From the NCBI GenBank assembly GCA_022457155.1, contig JAJGOT010000452.1:362501-426500 (forward strand): a stretch of DNA of 64,000 nt. Direction: 5' to 3'. Of this stretch, positions 61,467-64,000 are shown in pieces; positions within the stretch are counted from its first letter, which is position 1; every line of letters begins with the position of its first letter. The translations under genes were made by a program, and so were the position numbers. A model generated the notes under the pieces. That model saw only the letters and a program-made list of their open reading frames with translations. It searched no databases and was not told where the DNA came from. The DNA comes from Cladopsammia gracilis (taxonomy: Eukaryota > Cnidaria > Anthozoa > Scleractinia > Dendrophylliidae).

Positions 61467-62439
61467 TGGATTGTCTGGCTTTGATTTGATTGGCCAGAAT
61501 GATTACTTGTAATTGGTTTTGATTTTACGACGGTCAATTGAAAACCGCTCTATATAGACACAACTAGTAGTTACAAAAATGACAATTTTTCTGAGTTTGC
61601 ATTGTAAGCAAACGATGAAAACAATATGTTGACTGAATTGTTTGCAAAGGAACCAGACCTAAATTGTAAGGCTGGTTTATATTTATAGTCTTGCTGCCAT
61701 GGCAACGTCACATACGTAATCCACACTAGCAAAATAAATACGATCGAAATTTGAACTCGAATCTTGCCAATTTTATTCATTCACTAAGAATAGACGGGTT
61801 GAAAATGTTGGTAAATATGACACAGGTCAGCGTAAACTATGTTCAGATACGGCAGCCATTTTGCCTCCTAAGCATTCCATAATGAATTTTGAAATTAATT
61901 GTTAACAAAGGAAGCTATCAATTACAATGGTGATTATAGGATGCCCGGGCGGGGGGAAGATCAATATGTTTGCCGTATCTGCGAAAATGGTATATGAAGC
62001 TTTGTCGTACTCAATCGTATGAAGAGTATTTAGTGAATAAAGCCTTCCGGTTGATTGTATATCGAAGAGCATTGCCCGCCGCTTACGAATTGTCTGACAC
62101 ATGAAAAGCTGCCCAGAAAAATTTACGGAGGATCTTTCGGGCAAGGGCATTATTTTGCGAGATGCCACATTCTCAGTGATTAGTTATTACAGACCAAACA
62201 CAGTTAAGTCTGTACTCACGACCGAACTTGGGATTCTCCCACACTGTTGTAATAAATTACTTTTGCATGGCCAAAAATTAAAATGTTAAAAACGTTCTCT
62301 GGCTAAAACTATTTGAAAAAAATGAAAACTACACATCTGGACCAAATTGCAATTGTGAAGAGCAAGAGCATTTCGGTCAATAATTTTAGGTGAAGGAGTA
62401 TTAGACATTTTTAGTAACAAATTTATGAAGCGGCCATCT

Positions 62440-62960
62440 TGGTGCCCAACTTAGAGATTGGGGTGGCCAAAAATTCGGACATACACGTGAACTAAACCCC
62501 CACCGTGGTGTAATCCCCCCTCTTGGGTTTTTACGATGTTGCAATATTTCGGAAATATTTTACGTCAAAGGCAAATGTAGATAGCCTGTGATGTGCTCTT
62601 CAGGATAAGGCAAATATTATTGGTTGTAGCGCTGCTGGGGTCCGTGACGTCATCCAATATGGCCGCCAAGATGGCCGCCATCTTGGATTTTACTAAAAAT
62701 GAAAATTTATCGGAAAAATGCGGAAATTGCAAATATTTTTTGCTAGAGTTGCAAAATACACACAATTTTATTTGTATGTTAAAAATATGTTGATGCTTTT
62801 GGTAGCATTTTATGCGTTTTTTTCACCTAAAAAAGGTGAAAAACACGCATTTTTATTCAAAAATGGCTTGACCTCATGCTACTTATGACGTCAAATGTCA
62901 TTACCATAGCAACCGGTTGTCGCCAAACTTTTTCCAAAATGTGTCTCAGGGATAAACGAA
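62440..62960. repeat. Dispersed repeat, copy 2 (inverted relative to 13130-13650)
   Basis: Shares GGTCCGTGACGTCATCCAA, GGCCGCCAAGATGGCCGCCA, a CACCTAAAAAAGGTGAAAAA hairpin and TTACCATAGCAACCGGTTGT with copy 1 in reverse orientation. Confidence 0.75.
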
Positions 62961-63069
62961 CGGCTACTGAAGACGGCATGCGCTAACCTTAAACGGTCTT
63001 GAAAAAATCAGGGAAAACCTTAGGGGGGGGGGGGGGCACTCCCCCCCCCTTCCTGTACGTCCGAGGGTT

Positions 63070-63430
63070 AACAACACCAAAAATCTCATCACAAAATATT
63101 GTATTCGCTATAAGTGCCATTAAATCGGCTTGTAAGCATCTATAATTAAAAAAATTACTTTCAAATGGTTCAATTTTGTTTATTTTCATGGCTTATCTGA
63201 AATAGCGTGACGAATTGCGTGACACAATTAAAACCTTTATAAATCGAAAGAAAAACATTGGGAAAACCTGAAAATCTCATCACAAAATATTGTATTCACT
63301 ATAAATGCCATTAAATTGGCTTATAAGCTTCTATAATTCAAAATCACTTTCAACTGGTTCAATTTTGTTTATTTTCATGGCTTATCTGAAATAGCGTGAC
63401 GAATTGCGTGATACATTTGAAACCTTAAGG
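63070..63430. repeat. Direct tandem duplication, period about 200 bp
   Basis: AAATCTCATCACAAAATATT... through TAGCGTGACGAATTGCGTGA occurs twice (about 63080-63230 and 63273-63425) with few differences. Confidence 0.85.
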
Positions 63431-63516
63431 TGGCTGAACACAGTTTGCACGCGCTCTTCAATGGTCGTGACTAGAATGGATACTCCAAAATCAGGTTGGA
63501 CCACCTCGGACACTTA

Positions 63517-63984
63517 AGGCTGGTTCTCATATAATCGTCCCGGTCGTCCCGGTCGTCCGAGTCGTTTCAAAAAGTGCACGGACGACCGGGACGATTATAT
63601 GAGAACACTTCTGAGACGACCCGGGACGATCGCAAACGACCCGGACAACTGGGACGATCGCGGTCGCTTGGATAGAACTGTTTTCTATCCGGACGACTGG
63701 AACGATCGAGAATAATCGGGGACGATCATATGAAAACTCTCAGGCGACCGGGACGACTGAGGCGATCGAAGCGACCCAAATTTATCCCAGAATGCTGTAT
63801 TATAGCCCAAAACATGTTGTCGGACACAGTTTACGACTGCGCTATTGACGTTCTTGACAACCGGGACGATCATATGAGAACCCAAATCGCTTGAGTCGTC
63901 CCGATCGTCTGAGTCGTTTGCAAAAAACTTTTGAAACGACTCGGACGACCGGGACGACCGGGACGATTATATGAGAACCAGCCT
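63517..63984. mobile_element. Harbinger-like MITE with AGGCTGGTTCTCATATAATC ends
   Basis: Long terminal inverted repeats, flanked by TTA on both sides (63514-63516, 63985-63987). The arms are filled with CCCGGTCGTC / GACGACCGGGACGA sub-repeats, so much of the 468 bp can fold on itself. Confidence 0.85.
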
Positions 63985-64000
63985 TTATGGAGAATTATAT

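Overview
The window is animal nuclear DNA: AT-rich, dominated by introns and repeats, with GT-AG split genes, TATA boxes, AATAAA signals and many MITEs, Penelope-like elements (PLEs) and SINE-like pieces. The protein families (Kunitz inhibitor, fibronectin type II protein, galactose-3-O-sulfotransferase, giant Asp-rich secreted protein) and repeat families I associate with cnidarian genomes point to an anthozoan, probably a stony coral. That assignment is inference, not proof.

Layout. 1-6.2 kb (+): a secreted protein with three Kunitz domains, one domain per exon. 8.3-20.6 kb (-): a six-exon Golgi sulfotransferase of the galactose-3-O-sulfotransferase (GAL3ST) type; its introns carry an inverted pair of PLE fragments, several MITEs and a 29-bp minisatellite. 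20.7-26.7 kb: no gene seen, several MITEs. 26.8-29.7 kb (-): a secreted protein made of four fibronectin type II (FN2) domains, with a diverged second copy of its promoter and first exon near 31.5 kb. 30-45.5 kb: mostly repeats, including a LINE-like tail, a decayed LTR-element protease, PLE relics, a rearranged duplication containing an unrecognised ORF, tRNA-like SINEs and a tandem pair of hammerhead-ribozyme-like motifs. 46-53 kb: small candidate secreted-protein exons (tandem paralogues near 46.1 and 48.1 kb, and a 52-residue signal-peptide gene at 51.8-52.3 kb). 53.2-60.5 kb (+): a three-exon gene for a predicted 1500-residue secreted protein whose last exon is about 320 tandem 12-bp units encoding (S/N)GDD. 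61-64 kb: repeats.

The four confident genes do not form a pathway. Three encode secreted proteins and one encodes a Golgi enzyme of the secretory route. They share one architecture: a signal-peptide exon ending in phase 1, followed by phase 1-1 domain exons. The most striking items are the giant Asp/Gly/Ser/Asn protein, which would fit a calcium-binding or biomineralisation-matrix role, and several PLE-associated hammerhead-like folds. All splice sites were read by eye from GT/AG signals and reading phase; no alignment or RNA evidence was available.
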